DNA of 64,000 nucleotides from Coleofasciculus sp. FACHB-T130 (lineage in GTDB: Bacteria; Cyanobacteriota; Cyanobacteriia; Cyanobacteriales; FACHB-T130), in NCBI RefSeq assembly GCF_014695375.1, contig NZ_JACJOG010000038.1, positions 1 through 64,000 on the forward strand, written 5' to 3'. Both the position numbers and the translations under genes were made by a program. Position 1 is the first letter of the stretch, and each line of letters starts with the position of its first letter. Positions 63,500 to 64,000 of the stretch are shown here, piece by piece. The notes beneath the pieces are model-generated. The model did no database searches and was not told the DNA's origin. It was given only the letters and a program-made list of their open reading frames with translations.

Positions 63500-64000
63500 T
63501 TACACCGCTTGCGGCTGAACCTGCGGCTGGAACTGGAACAACGAATAAACCACATTCCGGCGGATATCCGTCATCATGTCCAGAAACATCTCATATCCTT
63601 CCTGCTTGTACTCAATCAGCGGGTCTTTTTGACCGTAGCCGCGCAAACCTACCGACTCGCGCAAGGCGTCCATTGCTTGTAGGTGTTCCCGCCAAAGGGT
63701 ATCAATTTGCTGCAAGATAAAAAAGCGCTCGGCTTGGCGCATCAAACCAGGCTGAATTTGATCGACAGTCGATTCTTTGAGGTCGTAGGCTTTTCGCACT
63801 TCTTCTTGCAAGAAAGTTTTGATTTCCCCAACGCTCATGTCTTCTAGATGGGACGGCTCCAAATCTGCCAACAGATTGACAAATTCCTTCACCTTGGCGA
63901 CAAGGCTGTTTAAATCCCATTCTTCCGAAGGTAATTCTGGATTGACGTAAGCCTCCACAATGTCATCCATTGTCCGCTCGGCATACTGAATCACCTGTTC
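63500..64000 (-). CDS. secA: Preprotein translocase ATPase SecA (3' end only)
   Basis: The window holds the last 166 codons of secA; the gene continues past position 64000. The C-terminal helical scaffold and wing are clear: [86 protein letters not shown]. The tail [17 protein letters not shown] has no zinc-binding cysteine motif, as is usual in cyanobacteria. SecA drives protein export through SecYEG. Confidence 0.96.
   Translation of the reverse strand, partial: EQVIQYAERTMDDIVEAYVNPELPSEEWDLNSLVAKVKEFVNLLADLEPSHLEDMSVGEIKTFLQEEVRKAYDLKESTVDQIQPGLMRQAERFFILQQIDTLWREHLQAMDALRESVGLRGYGQKDPLIEYKQEGYEMFLDMMTDIRRNVVYSLFQFQPQVQPQAV

Overview
The window is chromosomal DNA from a cyanobacterium, probably a filamentous one. 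Three photosystem I genes (psaL, psaJ, psaF) are present, along with a plastoquinol terminal oxidase, a Tic22-family protein, a Ycf52-like acetyltransferase, DUF1816/DUF2752-type small proteins and a bilin/haem gene (hemB). The palindrome GCGATCGC (HIP1) recurs throughout, in genes and spacers. Many spacers carry A/T-rich heptamer-type repeats (GAGTTTT, AAAATCC, GTTGAAG) as seen in Oscillatoriales- and Nostoc-type genomes. The genus cannot be fixed from the sequence; Microcoleus/Coleofasciculus-like is only a guess.

Layout. 1-8.4 kb: a truncated 2OG-oxygenase-like gene, a sugar kinase/nucleotidyltransferase fusion, purH, the photosystem I genes and, divergently, tsaD. 8.4-16.2 kb: alpha/beta hydrolase, ACT protein, two GNAT acetyltransferases, tRNA-Pro, tic22-like, prmC-tsaC and a degenerate histidine kinase. 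16.4-18.5 kb: hemB and the rplU-rpmA ribosomal operon. 18.8-21.6 kb: a solitary NACHT-ATPase with 20 C-terminal pentapeptide repeats. 21.7-31.8 kb: marC, nitrilase-family amidase, class II aldolase, tRNA-Lys, mutarotase, a beta-CASP metallo-hydrolase, a 3-methyladenine glycosylase and several very small proteins. 32-39.7 kb: mgtE with a structured leader, pyrB, moaE, ruvC, yvcK-like and tsaE. 39.8-43.3 kb: a wrecked dihydroorotase pseudogene and an intact dihydroorotase-like paralogue that has lost metal ligands, with lepB between. 43.3-53.6 kb: two-domain histidine phosphatase, CPBP protease, copper P-type ATPase, FHA protein, tmk and holB. 53.6-64 kb: PTOX-type oxidase, four small cyanobacterial ORFs, a 1.6-kb stretch without genes, a PAS-CRP fusion regulator, pyrD, a giant GAF protein and the 3' end of secA.

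How genes fit together. Pyrimidine synthesis is over-represented (pyrB, dihydroorotase-like, dihydroorotase pseudogene, pyrD, with tmk downstream in the nucleotide pathway). Three of the four bacterial genes for the t6A tRNA modification are present but scattered (tsaD, tsaC, tsaE). Most transcription units are one or two genes long and many end in long A/T-rich or G/C-rich perfect hairpins shared by convergent neighbours.

The most unusual items are the NACHT-pentapeptide protein, the PAS-CRP fusion, the kinase/nucleotidyltransferase fusion, the decaying dihydroorotase beside its apparently non-catalytic paralogue, the partial tandem duplication of the tsaE start, and repeat-derived in-frame inserts in several enzymes. 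No CRISPR array, intact insertion sequence, prophage or rRNA operon was seen. All calls are made by reading the sequence; no database search was run.
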